Notes under the pieces: model-generated | The model's database searches: none | What the model saw: the letters and a program-made list of their open reading frames with translations, nothing else | Told to the model about the DNA's origin: nothing | Assembly: GCA_016720395.1 (NCBI GenBank) | Contig: JADKKR010000002.1 | Coordinates: forward strand, 372,001-436,000 | Direction: 5' to 3' | DNA: 64,000 nt | Origin: Geobacteraceae bacterium | GTDB taxonomy: Bacteria; Desulfobacterota; Desulfuromonadia; Geobacterales; Pseudopelobacteraceae | Translations under genes and position numbers: made by a program | In this document: positions 41,513 through 49,988 of the stretch, piece after piece | How positions within the stretch are numbered: position 1 is the stretch's first letter | Layout: every line of letters begins with the position of its first letter

Positions 41513-42025
41513 ATGCCAGAAACAGCACCAGCCGGAAAAGAGAATCTCCGTATCCGGGAGATGACCATTGACGATTTCTCTGCGGTCTTTCATATCGGTG
41601 AAGAGGTCTTTACCGCCGAATCCTTCCAGAGCCTCTACCGTACCTGGGATGAATACGAGATCACCACCTTCTTCAACTCCGACAGCGAACTCTGTCTGGT
41701 GGCGGAAGCCGGCGGGACGATCCTCGGATTTGCCCTGGGAACGACTGTCACCAAACACAACTCACCCTGGAAATACGGTTACCTTGTCTGGCTGGGGGTC
41801 CGCACTGATATCCAGCAGGGGGGAGTGGGAAGCGGGCTGTTCAAGGAGATCAGGCACCGCATGAAGGAACAGGGGGTCAGGATGATGATCATCGACACCT
41901 CCGCCGACAACCGGCCGGCGGTTCGCTTCTTCGAGAAACAGGGCTTCGGTGATGTTCAGGAACACGTCTATATGTCCCTCAACCTCTCGCGCAAGACCAG
42001 AAAAAAACCGGTCAGGAAGCCATGA
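41513..42025 (+). CDS. GNAT-family N-acetyltransferase
   Basis: 170 aa. GNAT fold with acetyl-CoA loop in GVRTDIQQGGVGSGLFKEI and the C-terminal ADNRPAVRFFEKQGFGDV typical of RimI-like enzymes. ATG 41513 has CGAGG 7 nt upstream; an earlier ATG at 41432 lies inside repeat R4 and is unlikely. Its TGA overlaps the ATG of the M20 peptidase (ATGA), so the two are translationally coupled and could act on one substrate class, one adding and one removing acyl groups (inference). Confidence 0.88.
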   Translation: MPETAPAGKENLRIREMTIDDFSAVFHIGEEVFTAESFQSLYRTWDEYEITTFFNSDSELCLVAEAGGTILGFALGTTVTKHNSPWKYGYLVWLGVRTDIQQGGVGSGLFKEIRHRMKEQGVRMMIIDTSADNRPAVRFFEKQGFGDVQEHVYMSLNLSRKTRKKPVRKP

Positions 42026-43152
42026 GCGGCCGCCTGGAAAAAGTCTGGCGAACCATCGACCCGCAGCGGCTGAAGCGGACTCTCCTCGACATGCTTCAGA
42101 TCTATTCTCCCTCCGGCAAGGAAGAAGACATCCAGCTCTATCTGGAAGATCTCCTCTCCCGGGCCGGTTTCAGCGTGGAGCGGCAGGTGGTGGAAGAGGA
42201 CCGCTATAATCTGCGTGTCACCATGGGTCCCGGAGAGCCGTGGCTTTACCTGGTGGGTCATGTTGATACCGTCCCGGCCTGGGACCTGGATGAATTCGGA
42301 CCACAGCAGGAGGGTGACATCATCCGCGGGTTGGGGAGCGCAGATATGAAGGGCGGCTGTGCCGCCATGGTCGAGGCCTGGCTGGCGCTGGCCGGGGCGC
42401 TGGACCCCGCAGAACGGCCATCTGTCGGGCTTCTGCTGGTGGTGGGAGAGGAGGAGAACGGTGATGGCAGCGCCGTTTTCCTGCAGAGCTGTCGCCCTCC
42501 CTGGGTCGTCATCGGCGAACCGACCAGCCTGACCGCCAAATTCGCCCATTACGGCTACCTTGAGGCCGGATTCGTCACACGCGGCCTGCGCAGCCACTCC
42601 TCACTCCCCGAACTGGGGCACAATGCGGTGGAATCGATGCTGCGCGTTCTGCTGCTGCTGGGGAACGATCCCCTGTTTGACCGGGCGAAGTCGGAGATCG
42701 TCTATTCAATCAGGGAGATGAGATCGTCGCAGGCCGGCTTTGTCGTTCCGGATCGCTGCGAAAGCTGGATTGACCTGCATCTGCCGCCCGCCCACGATCC
42801 TGCTGCACTTCAGGACGATATCCGCCGGATCGTCGCCGGCCTCGGAAAGAGTATTCCCGGACTGGACCTGGATGTCACCTTCGACTTTGCCTCCGCAGGC
42901 TACAGCCTCGGCACCGACAACCGCCTGACGCCCATATTACGGGAGGTCTATCCACGTCTTGGGCTGTCGTTACAGATGGATGCCTTCCGTTCCCATTCCG
43001 ACGGCAACCTCTTCTTTGCGGCAGGCATACAGCCGCTGATTCTCGGCCCGGGCGCCCTGGAAACCGCTCATACGCCCGATGAACGGGTGGTTTTCGAGGA
43101 AGTGACCTGTGCCGCCCGTATCTATGCGGCTCTCTGCCTTGGAAGGTGCTGA
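42022..43152 (+). CDS. M20-family metallopeptidase/deacylase (ArgE/DapE-like)
   Basis: 376 aa. Metal ligands: His about residue 80 in GHVDTVPAWD, bridging Asp in GSADMKGGCA, general-base Glu with adjacent ligand in VGEEENGDGS, and later ligands in IGEPTSL and near the C-terminus in LGPGALETAH. The lid domain (about 185-295) is present. The family hydrolyses N-acyl amino acids or dipeptides with two zinc ions. ATGA overlap with the GNAT gene. The exact substrate cannot be read from the sequence. Confidence 0.9.
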   Translation: MSGRLEKVWRTIDPQRLKRTLLDMLQIYSPSGKEEDIQLYLEDLLSRAGFSVERQVVEEDRYNLRVTMGPGEPWLYLVGHVDTVPAWDLDEFGPQQEGDIIRGLGSADMKGGCAAMVEAWLALAGALDPAERPSVGLLLVVGEEENGDGSAVFLQSCRPPWVVIGEPTSLTAKFAHYGYLEAGFVTRGLRSHSSLPELGHNAVESMLRVLLLLGNDPLFDRAKSEIVYSIREMRSSQAGFVVPDRCESWIDLHLPPAHDPAALQDDIRRIVAGLGKSIPGLDLDVTFDFASAGYSLGTDNRLTPILREVYPRLGLSLQMDAFRSHSDGNLFFAAGIQPLILGPGALETAHTPDERVVFEEVTCAARIYAALCLGRC

Positions 43153-43185
43153 ACGGGATCAGTGCAGTTTTTTGTGTAACCTGCT

Positions 43186-43332
43186 CCGTCATATATGGCG
43201 GTTATGCCAAACATGACGGCCTTCTGTGATGCCCCTCCATCACTCCCGCAGGCAACTCTCCGGATTTAGCCAATAAATCAAGCCTGTTGCGCCATCACAC
43301 CCTGCCCATTTTCTCTGGCATCCTTGTTGCGA
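43186..43332 (+). promoter_or_regulatory. sigma-54 promoter P4, best-conserved copy
   Basis: Activator element CCGTCATATATGGC then GGTTATGCCA at 43186-43209; an outer inverted half-site ATGACGG follows at 43213. IHF-like AATCAAGCCTGTTG at 43276-43289 and CTGGCATC-CTTG-TTGCGA at 43316-43332 with GG-N10-GC. Element to GG is 131 nt, IHF-like site to GG 41 nt. The start codon of the coiled-coil gene is 46 nt after the -12 GC. Confidence 0.88.
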
Positions 43333-43375
43333 TGTATCAGCGATACTGCACACATTCAACAGCGAGGTAGCCGGC

Positions 43376-43663
43376 ATGGACAAGCAAACGGAAGACGTAG
43401 AGCGCCTCTCGGCACAGATGGTCGAGTGGGACGTTCAGATTGACGCGCTCAAGGACAAGGCGGAGAGCGTCCCGCCGGAGATGAAGTCCGGATATGACGG
43501 TGCAATTGCCGCCCTGCAGTCCAGGCGGGATCAAGCAGCACTCAGGCTTCAGGGGATTTCTCCCACCACCGATGATGAATGGGGGGATATTAAAACCGGC
43601 TCGGAAGATGTCATGGACGAAGTCAGGTCCATGGTAAGTGACGCTATTACGAAGATTGCATGA
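43376..43663 (+). CDS. small coiled-coil stress-type protein, 95 aa
   Basis: Two long amphipathic helices (KQTEDVERLSAQMVEWDVQI and GAIAALQSRRDQAALRLQGI) joined by a short proline-containing loop, then a short C-terminal helix. No membrane segment. Resembles small coiled-coil proteins found beside stress genes (sll1863-type). GAGG 8 nt before ATG 43376. Immediate product of P4; the CheB-like remnant follows 25 nt later. Confidence 0.8.
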   Translation: MDKQTEDVERLSAQMVEWDVQIDALKDKAESVPPEMKSGYDGAIAALQSRRDQAALRLQGISPTTDDEWGDIKTGSEDVMDEVRSMVSDAITKIA

Positions 43664-43688
43664 GTAAGGCGCCGAGGAGTGATGGTCT

Positions 43689-44165
43689 ATGAAAGCTGCT
43701 GCCGCACCAAAGGACTTTACCGTCGTCTGCGTGGGTGGTTCGGCCGGAGGCCTGGATGCCTATATACGGCTGATGAAGCATCTGCCGGCCGATATGGGGG
43801 TGGCCTTCGTCATCGTCAACCACCTGAGGACCGTAGCCACCCTGCTGCACGAGATTCTTCCGCAGTACACGAAGATGCCGGTTGAGCTGATCACGGATAC
43901 ATTACTCATAGAGCCCGACCATGTGTACATCATCCCCGAAAAACGCGACCTGCACGTTCTTGATGGGGAGTTCCGCCTGAGGCCGATATCCAAACCTCAT
44001 GGCTGGCCCGACGTGATCACGGTATTCATGAAATCCCTGACGCAGAACTGGGACGGCAAGCTGGTCGCTGTCATCGTTTCCGCTTGACGGAGGGCGCGGC
44101 GCTGTGCGGCATAAGGGCGTCACCATCGCACGAGCAGATGTTCTCACCGCTGGAGCAACGTTCAC
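43689..44165 (+). pseudogene. CheB-type methylesterase domain, truncated and frameshifted
   Basis: Starts well (CVGGSAGGLDAYIRLMKHLP with catalytic Ser, then FVIVNHLRTVA with His) and reads through DHVYIIPEKRDLHVLDGEFR, a CheB C-terminal domain, but stops at 44087 right after LVAVIVSA. The strand that should carry the catalytic Asp (SGxGxDG) is shifted out of frame. Fragments EGAALCGIR and KGVTIARADV lie in two other frames at 44086-44140, so at least two indels occurred. The remaining product lacks the Asp of the Ser-His-Asp triad and should be inactive as a glutamate methylesterase. No chemotaxis gene is nearby. Confidence 0.8.
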
Positions 44166-44186
44166 GCGATTTTCTGGTCAAACTCC

Positions 44187-44264
44187 TTAGCGGACCACCA
44201 CCAATACGCCCAGTAAAGCCCACATCCAGGTTCCTCCGCCCATCCATCCGTAACCACTCATCAT
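44187..44264 (-). CDS. tiny membrane peptide, possible remnant of a SHOCT-type gene
   Basis: 25 codons starting MMSGYGWMGGGTWMWALLGV, with a strong AAGGAG just upstream of ATG 44264. The Gly/Trp/Met-rich start followed by a hydrophobic helix is typical of small SHOCT-domain proteins. A +1 shift after the helix opens KSRERCSSGENI, similar to the SHOCT motif, so this may be a frameshifted remnant whose 3' end now overlaps the cheB remnant on the other strand. Confidence 0.4.
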   Translation of the reverse strand: MMSGYGWMGGGTWMWALLGVLVVVR

Positions 44265-44315
44265 AAAATCTCCTTACGTTGACGTACAATCCTGCCGGCA
44301 CCGGACTTATCAGTC

Positions 44316-44468
44316 TAAAAACGGCAGTTCAATAACACGGAGTCACGGAGAACCTAAAATCAAGTCTAAACAGCAGTAATTTCTTCTGGTGAGTCATAAA
44401 ACTCATTTTTCAGATTGTAACTCTCCTATTTTACTCTGTGTTCTCCGTGTTCTCTGTGTTTCAAATGC
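44316..44468. repeat. inverted-repeat intergenic element R5 (CACGGAG type)
   Basis: Left arm AAAAACGGCAGTTC then AATAACACGGAGTCACGGAG; right arm CTGTGTTCTCCGTG then TTCTCTGTGTTTC. Sits at the 3' end of pssA. Left flank AAACGGCAGTT matches R3 and R4 (AAACGGCAATT, AAACGGTAGTT). Confidence 0.7.
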
Positions 44469-45095
44469 TTAGAACTTCGGGAACCGTATGCGGCTGACCA
44501 TCAGTGAGCCGGAGACCGCGAAAAGCAGTACCAGCGGATGAAGCGTAAAGCCGGCCAGCATGACCTTTCCAAACCAGAGGGATTCGCCCAGCGCTCCCCG
44601 GGAGGCCGCCCAGAACATCATCATCACCAGCAGCAGTGATGTCGGGATCGGCGTGCCTTCAAAGTACTTAACCCTGTCCCCGTCCCCGGACAACGCTTCG
44701 GCCGTTACATTGTAGCGCGCCAGGCGGGAAACCCCGCAGGCAACAAAGCCGGTCAGGATGATCCGGTCGTAAAGGCCCTGCATGCCGCAGCCGTAGGCGA
44801 TCACGGCCGGTGCGACACCGAAGGAGATGACATCGGCAAGGGAATCGAGCTCGCGACCCAGCAGGGAACTCTTCTGCCGCCACCGGGCAATCCGTCCGTC
44901 CAGGACATCGAAAACCAGGGCGGCAACGACCATCCCGCAGGCATAGTAGACATGCCTGACCTCGGTCGTTTGCAGGTACGTCAGCATGGAAAACAATGCT
45001 CCCGTGCCGCAGACCGCGTTGGCCAGCGTGAACCAGTCGGCAAGCTGGAACTCCCGGATCATGGAGAAGGGCTTGTGAGGCTCAGGTACGTTCAT
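44469..45095 (-). CDS. pssA: CDP-diacylglycerol--serine O-phosphatidyltransferase
   Basis: 208 aa from ATG 45095; a GTG at 45131 overlapping the upstream stop is the alternative (220 aa). CDP-alcohol phosphotransferase signature D-G-x2-A-R-x8-G-x3-D-x3-D is complete: DVLDGRIARWRQKSS then LLGRELDSLAD. Six or more membrane helices. Makes phosphatidylserine, the precursor of phosphatidylethanolamine. Last gene of a run that starts with the DUF748-type gene under sigma-54 promoter P5, so membrane lipid synthesis may be under this stress control, perhaps as a second copy beside a housekeeping pssA (not visible here). Confidence 0.9.
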   Translation of the reverse strand: MNVPEPHKPFSMIREFQLADWFTLANAVCGTGALFSMLTYLQTTEVRHVYYACGMVVAALVFDVLDGRIARWRQKSSLLGRELDSLADVISFGVAPAVIAYGCGMQGLYDRIILTGFVACGVSRLARYNVTAEALSGDGDRVKYFEGTPIPTSLLLVMMMFWAASRGALGESLWFGKVMLAGFTLHPLVLLFAVSGSLMVSRIRFPKF

Positions 45096-45127
45096 GGCGG
45101 GCAGGGCCTCCTGTTTGAGTCTTGACG

Positions 45128-46384
45128 TCACGTCGGGGGCGGTCCCCTGTACTCACGTTCCGGCGCATCCGTTTTCAATGCCTGGCTGATTTCTTCCTTA
45201 TGGCGCTCAGTGGATATCTCGACGGCAATGGCGGCGGCCTGCCCGGCGGGCATGCCTTCTGCCCGGCGTTCGTATTCCTCCTCGCCGCGGTCGTCTCGTT
45301 CCCTGATCTCTGCATCGAGCGCCTGCTCCTGCTGTCCGGGCAGTTCGACGCGCAACTCCTCGATGAGCATCAGCAGTGCCGCTGCCAACGGAAGGGCGAG
45401 CAGGGCTCCGACAACGCCCAGCAGGACGCTTCCCGCCAACAGTGAAAAGAGTATCACGGATGACGGGAGACGCAAGGCGCGACCGTAAATCCGGGGGATG
45501 AGAAAGCGACTCTCGAACGTTTCGTAGCAGAGCATCAATACGAGCACGACGACAAGCACCTCAGGTCCGCGGGGCAGCGCTGCCATCACGGCAGCGCCGA
45601 CTGAAAGCAGGGCACCTATGTAGGGGAGTACATCGACGATCCCGGCGAACACCGCTATGGCAAGGGCGCTTGAAACACCGCAGGCTTTCAGGAGGATGAA
45701 CACAAAGACGGCCATGAGAGCAGAGGTGATCACCTGGCCGCGGATGTATCCACCGACGATGGTTTCCAGATTCAGCATGATCCGGGACAGCCGGATGTGG
45801 TGTGTCATGGGAACAACCAGGAAGAGGCCTCCCCGCAGCCGGTCGCGGTCGATCATGATATACAGTGCAAGGAACAGGGAGCTCAGGACATAGGCGAAGA
45901 TCGCAATGGCCCGTGAGGAGTATTCGTAGGCACTCGAGGCGGCCATTCTTACGAGGTCGCCGGAGTGTATCTTGCGAAGCAGCTCTGACAGGGGGCTGGT
46001 CAGCTGGGAGCCCGCCAGCCATTTTGCCAGATGTGACCGCAAGACCGGTTCCTGATCCATAAGATCCGTAATCTGGGCTATGAGTGCTGGAACCGTCATC
46101 GAGAGGATCAGGCCAGCCGCTGCCATGAGTGCGGTGAAAACCAGTGCGATAGCGAGACCTCTGCGCATTCGCCGCTCTTCAAGCCAGCGGACGGCAGGGC
46201 TCATGGTACCGACGATAACAAGAGATGCCACGAGCACAAGGACCACCGGCAGAAGGCGGTTGAACACCCAGAGGCCGCCTGTCAGGGCCAGCAGCAGGAT
46301 GATGGTGCCGGGAGACGGCTCGAAGCGGATAACGCGGGGACGGGATTCCTTTGGAGCGGATTCGGTGAGTCCTTGAAGTATCAT
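45128..46384 (-). CDS. AI-2E family (PerM/YdiK-like) transporter
   Basis: 418 aa from ATG 46384 with GGAGG 7 nt upstream. Eight membrane helices with a large cytosolic insertion after helix 3, and the family motif in LGVVGALLALPLAAALLMLI near the end; the highly charged C-terminal tail is long. Members include TqsA (AI-2 export) and Na+/H+-type antiporters, so the transported solute is open. In the P5 operon between a 54-aa protein and pssA. Confidence 0.88.
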   Translation of the reverse strand: MILQGLTESAPKESRPRVIRFEPSPGTIILLLALTGGLWVFNRLLPVVLVLVASLVIVGTMSPAVRWLEERRMRRGLAIALVFTALMAAAGLILSMTVPALIAQITDLMDQEPVLRSHLAKWLAGSQLTSPLSELLRKIHSGDLVRMAASSAYEYSSRAIAIFAYVLSSLFLALYIMIDRDRLRGGLFLVVPMTHHIRLSRIMLNLETIVGGYIRGQVITSALMAVFVFILLKACGVSSALAIAVFAGIVDVLPYIGALLSVGAAVMAALPRGPEVLVVVLVLMLCYETFESRFLIPRIYGRALRLPSSVILFSLLAGSVLLGVVGALLALPLAAALLMLIEELRVELPGQQEQALDAEIRERDDRGEEEYERRAEGMPAGQAAAIAVEISTERHKEEISQALKTDAPEREYRGPPPT

Positions 46385-46418
46385 CCCCGAACCTCCTTTA
46401 CCGTGGAACACGTTGACG

Positions 46419-46583
46419 TCATTTCAGGTACAGCATCTTGTAGAGATCAACAAGCTCCTGCCGATCAGCCTTCACAACCTGGTCTTGCCGCACGGCTGTC
46501 TCACCGTATGCGGCAGCCAGGCGTACAATCGTATTCAGGTAATTGCTGTCGTAGAGAGTGGTTCGTTGCAGTTCCGGTTTCAT
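46419..46583 (-). CDS. small hypothetical protein, 54 aa
   Basis: ATG 46583 with GGAGAAAG upstream, TGA at 46419. Soluble, helical, starting MKPELQRTTLYDSNYLNTIV and ending DLYKMLYLK. Not recognised. It fits neatly into the operon gap: 65 nt after the DUF748-type gene and 34 nt before the AI-2E gene. Confidence 0.65.
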   Translation of the reverse strand: MKPELQRTTLYDSNYLNTIVRLAAAYGETAVRQDQVVKADRQELVDLYKMLYLK

Positions 46584-46648
46584 GGTGCTTTCTCCGTTGT
46601 TGTTTCAGCAGTGGTATCTGTTGTGCCTGATTCTGCTCTGTTCCGTTT

Positions 46649-48265
46649 TCAGCGTTTGCCCGGCCCGGCCAGTTCTTTTTCAAAGCTGGGCAGGATCGCC
46701 TTGAAAAAAGCATTTTTAATGAGTTGACCGACGATCTGCCAGGTACTGGTTTCCGGACTTCCCACCGGCCCCGAGATATCGGCCTTGGTGGCAACCTCAT
46801 GTTGCGACCTGTTTTTCAGCAGCATGGCGACTCCGCCGACCATCATCTCGTAGGCCTGATGAAGGATGCCCTGATCCTTGTCCGTGCGCCGGTCATAGAC
46901 CTTCATGCCCTTGAAGAACGGTTTGATATAACCGGTAATAGCGTGATTGTTTATGTGCAGCTCGGTCACCAGGGAAAAGATTCCGGCGGAAACATCAAAA
47001 TCTCCGTAGGAGCGCAGCACATCGTTCATCGTCGTCAGGCGGGTCTCCCCGATCTTGACGAAGAGATCGAAATCAGGCCCACCCTTTTCCGGCCGGAAGT
47101 CAGCGGAGGCCGTCGTAATGCCGCTTCCCATGAATTTAGCCTTCAACTGCACATGAGCAGGTCCCCGGGCAAACTGATTGGAAAAGTTGCTCATCCGGAA
47201 ATCGGTATCGGCCAGGTATACGCGGTAGGGTTTGCTGACCGCCTTGTTCACCATACCGAGGGTACACCCGGTCAGGTTCACCTGATCGGCGCGGAGCAGA
47301 AGGCCGGGCTTGTTGCTGAGCTCCCGTGCGGCGTGTCCGATTTCGCGCGCCCGTTTTTTCTCAACGCCGGCGGTTTTTTTCGAATGGATATAGTCCATGC
47401 TCATCCCCTGGATCGAGAGATTCTCCAGGTGGGCGGTTTTTGTGTTTGGCGCATACTCGGCTTCGCCTGCAGCCTGGAGAACGCCGCCGTGCAGGGAAAG
47501 GTTCGAGCGGGCTGCCATGGATTTGAAATAATCCAGCGGTACCTTATCCAGTGTTATGCGGCCCTTTAGTCCCGGATACGGTTCTCCGAGGAAATTTGCC
47601 TTTCCGTCGATAGTGCCGCGGCCGCTGTCAAAGATCGCCGTGTCAAGGTGAAACGAGGAGGGGTAGACCTGGTCCGGCAGGTGGATGTTGCGAATATTGG
47701 CCGCCTTCAGGTTGAGATGGCTCAGGACGAGCGGCCGGCCCGGATCCGTATCGATATAGGTGATGCTGGCGTCCTTGATGGTAACGGTATTGAATTTAAG
47801 AGGATAGATATCCGCCACCGCCTGCTGCCATCCGCGCTCTTTGAGCGGAATAGCGCCTGCCGCCTCGCTGCGCAGCTGTATTAGATTGATGTTGATGTCA
47901 GGCCGCGTCAGTACCGCCTCGGCAACCAGCTTTCCTGAGAGGATCTCGCGCCAGTGGACCGTGGCCTTGATCTCGGGAAAATGGACGACAGGCGGATCCG
48001 GATGTGCCTGCTGCGAAACTGTCAACCCTTTAAGGGTCAGTGAAAGCCCGATCAGCTGGAAATGGGCACCCGGAAGCCGGGCCGAATATCCTTTCAGATT
48101 CCGGTTTATCCTGCTTTCCATGATTCTGCGAATGGGCTCATCAAGGAAAAATGACGCTATATAAAGAAAAACAACAAGTGCGACCGGGATACCGACACCC
48201 CAGCGAAGTATTCTGGAATCCCGAAGGTTTTTAACCCAGGGTTTCTCTTCTCTTTTTTCCCCCAT
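46649..48265 (-). CDS. AsmA/DUF748-like envelope protein
   Basis: 538 aa from ATG 48265 (GAAGG upstream). One N-terminal membrane anchor (WGVGIPVALVVFLYIASFFL), the rest periplasmic and beta-rich: YSARLPGAHFQLIGLSLTLK then GLTVSQQAHPDPPVV resembles DUF748/AsmA-like proteins, which in recent work on the AsmA family form lipid-transport bridges or affect outer-membrane assembly. First gene of the operon under sigma-54 promoter P5, followed by a 54-aa protein, AI-2E transporter and PssA, all membrane-related. Confidence 0.8.
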   Translation of the reverse strand: MGEKREEKPWVKNLRDSRILRWGVGIPVALVVFLYIASFFLDEPIRRIMESRINRNLKGYSARLPGAHFQLIGLSLTLKGLTVSQQAHPDPPVVHFPEIKATVHWREILSGKLVAEAVLTRPDININLIQLRSEAAGAIPLKERGWQQAVADIYPLKFNTVTIKDASITYIDTDPGRPLVLSHLNLKAANIRNIHLPDQVYPSSFHLDTAIFDSGRGTIDGKANFLGEPYPGLKGRITLDKVPLDYFKSMAARSNLSLHGGVLQAAGEAEYAPNTKTAHLENLSIQGMSMDYIHSKKTAGVEKKRAREIGHAARELSNKPGLLLRADQVNLTGCTLGMVNKAVSKPYRVYLADTDFRMSNFSNQFARGPAHVQLKAKFMGSGITTASADFRPEKGGPDFDLFVKIGETRLTTMNDVLRSYGDFDVSAGIFSLVTELHINNHAITGYIKPFFKGMKVYDRRTDKDQGILHQAYEMMVGGVAMLLKNRSQHEVATKADISGPVGSPETSTWQIVGQLIKNAFFKAILPSFEKELAGPGKR

Positions 48266-48320
48266 TGAGCCTTCTTTCGGCAGAAAGCACCGCAATGCTC
48301 ATCCTCTGCCGTGAAGATAC

Positions 48321-48469
48321 TTCGCAACTAGCGTGCCAGAGAAAAGCCTGCTGCCGACCCGGGGCCAATGGTCTGATTGTACGGGGGAAAATACAAAGCA
48401 GCCGGGTGTCACCGGGATACTAAGCATGGCGGCATCTATCATATCTGGCATAACTGCTAAATATGACGG
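48321..48469 (-). promoter_or_regulatory. sigma-54 promoter P5 with consensus IHF site
   Basis: Minus strand: TCTGGCACG-CTAG-TTGCGAA at 48321-48340, a near-perfect sigma-54 consensus. IHF AATCAG-ACCA-TTG at 48366-48378 fits WATCARNNNNTTR exactly. Activator element CCGTCATATTTAGC then AGTTATGCCA at 48446-48469 starts 132 nt from the -24 GG. Drives the DUF748/AI-2E/PssA operon. Confidence 0.9.
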
Positions 48470-48613
48470 TTTGCCTTGGATCAGGCGGTCGCGCGTGTTG
48501 GGTGTTGTGGCAGATGAATGCTGGTAAATCAGCATCTTGAACATTTCGGACGCATTGGCTTGTTTAATGCTTTACTCAGACCGGTGTTACAAATCCCCTG
48601 GAGGTCGTTTCAC

Positions 48614-48810
48614 ATGAAAAATATTATAACCGCAGTAATCGCCACCTCGTCCAAGCCTTCAAAGTGCGAAAGAACAAGCCAGCAGTTAAAGCAAAAGCCG
48701 ACCCTGTCAGCAAACCAAAGAGGCTGCACGAAGACTAAATCTGAACCAAAAAGCAAGGCAAAAAAATCCGAGCCAAAGAAGCAAAAGCAAAGGTAAAAGC
48801 TGAGCCCTGA
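48614..48810 (+). pseudogene. secreted Lys/Ala-rich protein gene, decayed
   Basis: Strong GGAGG 8 nt before ATG 48614 and a start like a signal peptide (MKNIITAVIAT), but the hydrophobic core is missing and the frame wanders. PAVKAKADPVSKPKR is in a second frame, TKSEPKSKAKKSEPKK in the first, and AKEAKAKVKAEP in a third, ending TGA 48808. The pieces add up to one Lys/Ala/Pro-rich exported protein broken by several indels. The first frame alone would give a 60-aa Lys-rich peptide. Confidence 0.55.
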
Positions 48811-48894
48811 AGGCGGTAACCAAACACCAAAGAACTGCTCCTGTCAAGTAACGTTGGGGCGGGCCCTTTAAAGCACGCAATTTCGAGGCGTCAC

Positions 48895-49059
48895 ATGTCC
48901 CTGCTTATTTATCTCATCGGCTGTGCCTTCGTTATCGGTGGCATAGCATGGGCCCTCGTTGTTGCGACAGTGAGTGCCGTCTACGTAATGATCACGGTCG
49001 TCATACTTGTCGGCATTGCAATCCTGACCGGAGTAGCCCGTACCCGCACCAGGGATTGA
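48895..49059 (+). CDS. small membrane protein, 54 aa
   Basis: ATG 48895, TGA 49057. Two hydrophobic helices (LIYLIGCAFVIGGIAWALVV and VYVMITVVILVGIAILTGVA) and a basic end RTRTRD. No family recognised. The M90 peptidase gene starts 25 nt later, so the two are probably co-transcribed. Confidence 0.6.
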   Translation: MSLLIYLIGCAFVIGGIAWALVVATVSAVYVMITVVILVGIAILTGVARTRTRD

Positions 49060-49084
49060 TTTTGCTTGTAAGGGGGTAACCGTC

Positions 49085-49885
49085 ATGTTCCACTGGCTGC
49101 GCGACCTGTCACGTGCCGAAGCGCGCGAACGCCCGTTCTCTGACGATTGGGAGGCGTATGCCCGCACGAACGTTGCCCACTACAGCATGCTCGACGATGC
49201 TGAACGCTCCGAATTGCGTGCGATGATACAGGTCTTTCTGGAGGAGAAGCAGTGGGAAGGCTGCGGCGGGCTCGTCCTCAACGACGAGATCCGCGTCACC
49301 ATCGCGGCTCAGGCCTGTCTGCTACAGCTGGGACTGCCCCACGATTACTATCGCAACGTGGAGTCGATCCTCGTCTATCCCTCCACTGTCGTGCCGCCCG
49401 AGCACCAACCCGGCGTATTCGAGAGTGTGGGCATCCCGGTGCAGAATTCAGTCCCCATCCTGGGGCAGGCATTCAGCCAGGGCCCGGTAATCCTGGTATG
49501 GGACGCTGTACTGCGCGGCGCGCGACATCCGGAGCAGGGCCATAACGTGGTGTACCACGAATTCGCGCACAAGCTCGACATGCTTGACGGAACCGCAGAC
49601 GGTACCCCGCCGTTGGTCGATCGTACCCAGCTTGATGATTGGGTGGCGGTCTGCTCCCGCGAATTCGAGAAGCTGCGCAGCCTTGCCGGCAAAGGCCACA
49701 AAACCTTCCTCGATGCCTATGGAGCCACGAACGAAGCCGAGTTTTTCGCCGTGGCCACAGAGGAGTTTTTCGACCGCCCGCATGCCCTACAGAAGCACGC
49801 CCCTGAACTCTACCATGTTCTCAGTGCCTACTATCGACAGGACCCGGCCATGCGGGTGGAGCACAACAGCCCTGCGGAAGCATGA
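49085..49885 (+). CDS. mtfA: M90-family zinc peptidase, MtfA-like
   Basis: 266 aa, the normal length. Zinc motif HEFAHKLDMLDG with His158, Glu159 and His162; downstream Glu in NEAEFFAVATEEFF is the likely third ligand. N-terminal WLRDLSR then the conserved WEGCGG...RVTIAAQACLL region match MtfA, which in enterobacteria binds the repressor Mlc and has aminopeptidase activity. Mlc is not expected in this organism, so the role may differ. ATG 49085 with GGGGG upstream. Confidence 0.9.
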   Translation: MFHWLRDLSRAEARERPFSDDWEAYARTNVAHYSMLDDAERSELRAMIQVFLEEKQWEGCGGLVLNDEIRVTIAAQACLLQLGLPHDYYRNVESILVYPSTVVPPEHQPGVFESVGIPVQNSVPILGQAFSQGPVILVWDAVLRGARHPEQGHNVVYHEFAHKLDMLDGTADGTPPLVDRTQLDDWVAVCSREFEKLRSLAGKGHKTFLDAYGATNEAEFFAVATEEFFDRPHALQKHAPELYHVLSAYYRQDPAMRVEHNSPAEA

Positions 49886-49988
49886 GCGGGGTTAGGCGGT
49901 TGTTCGATATCAGTTGTGTACGACAGTGATCAAAGATTTATGAAGGCAGGTTTGTCTGTCTGCCAGACACATGACAAGGAGAATCAAC

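Noticed and set aside
35552..44468. R3-R5 as insertion sequences
   Set aside because: Inverted ends are present but no transposase, no clear target duplication, and centres do not code.
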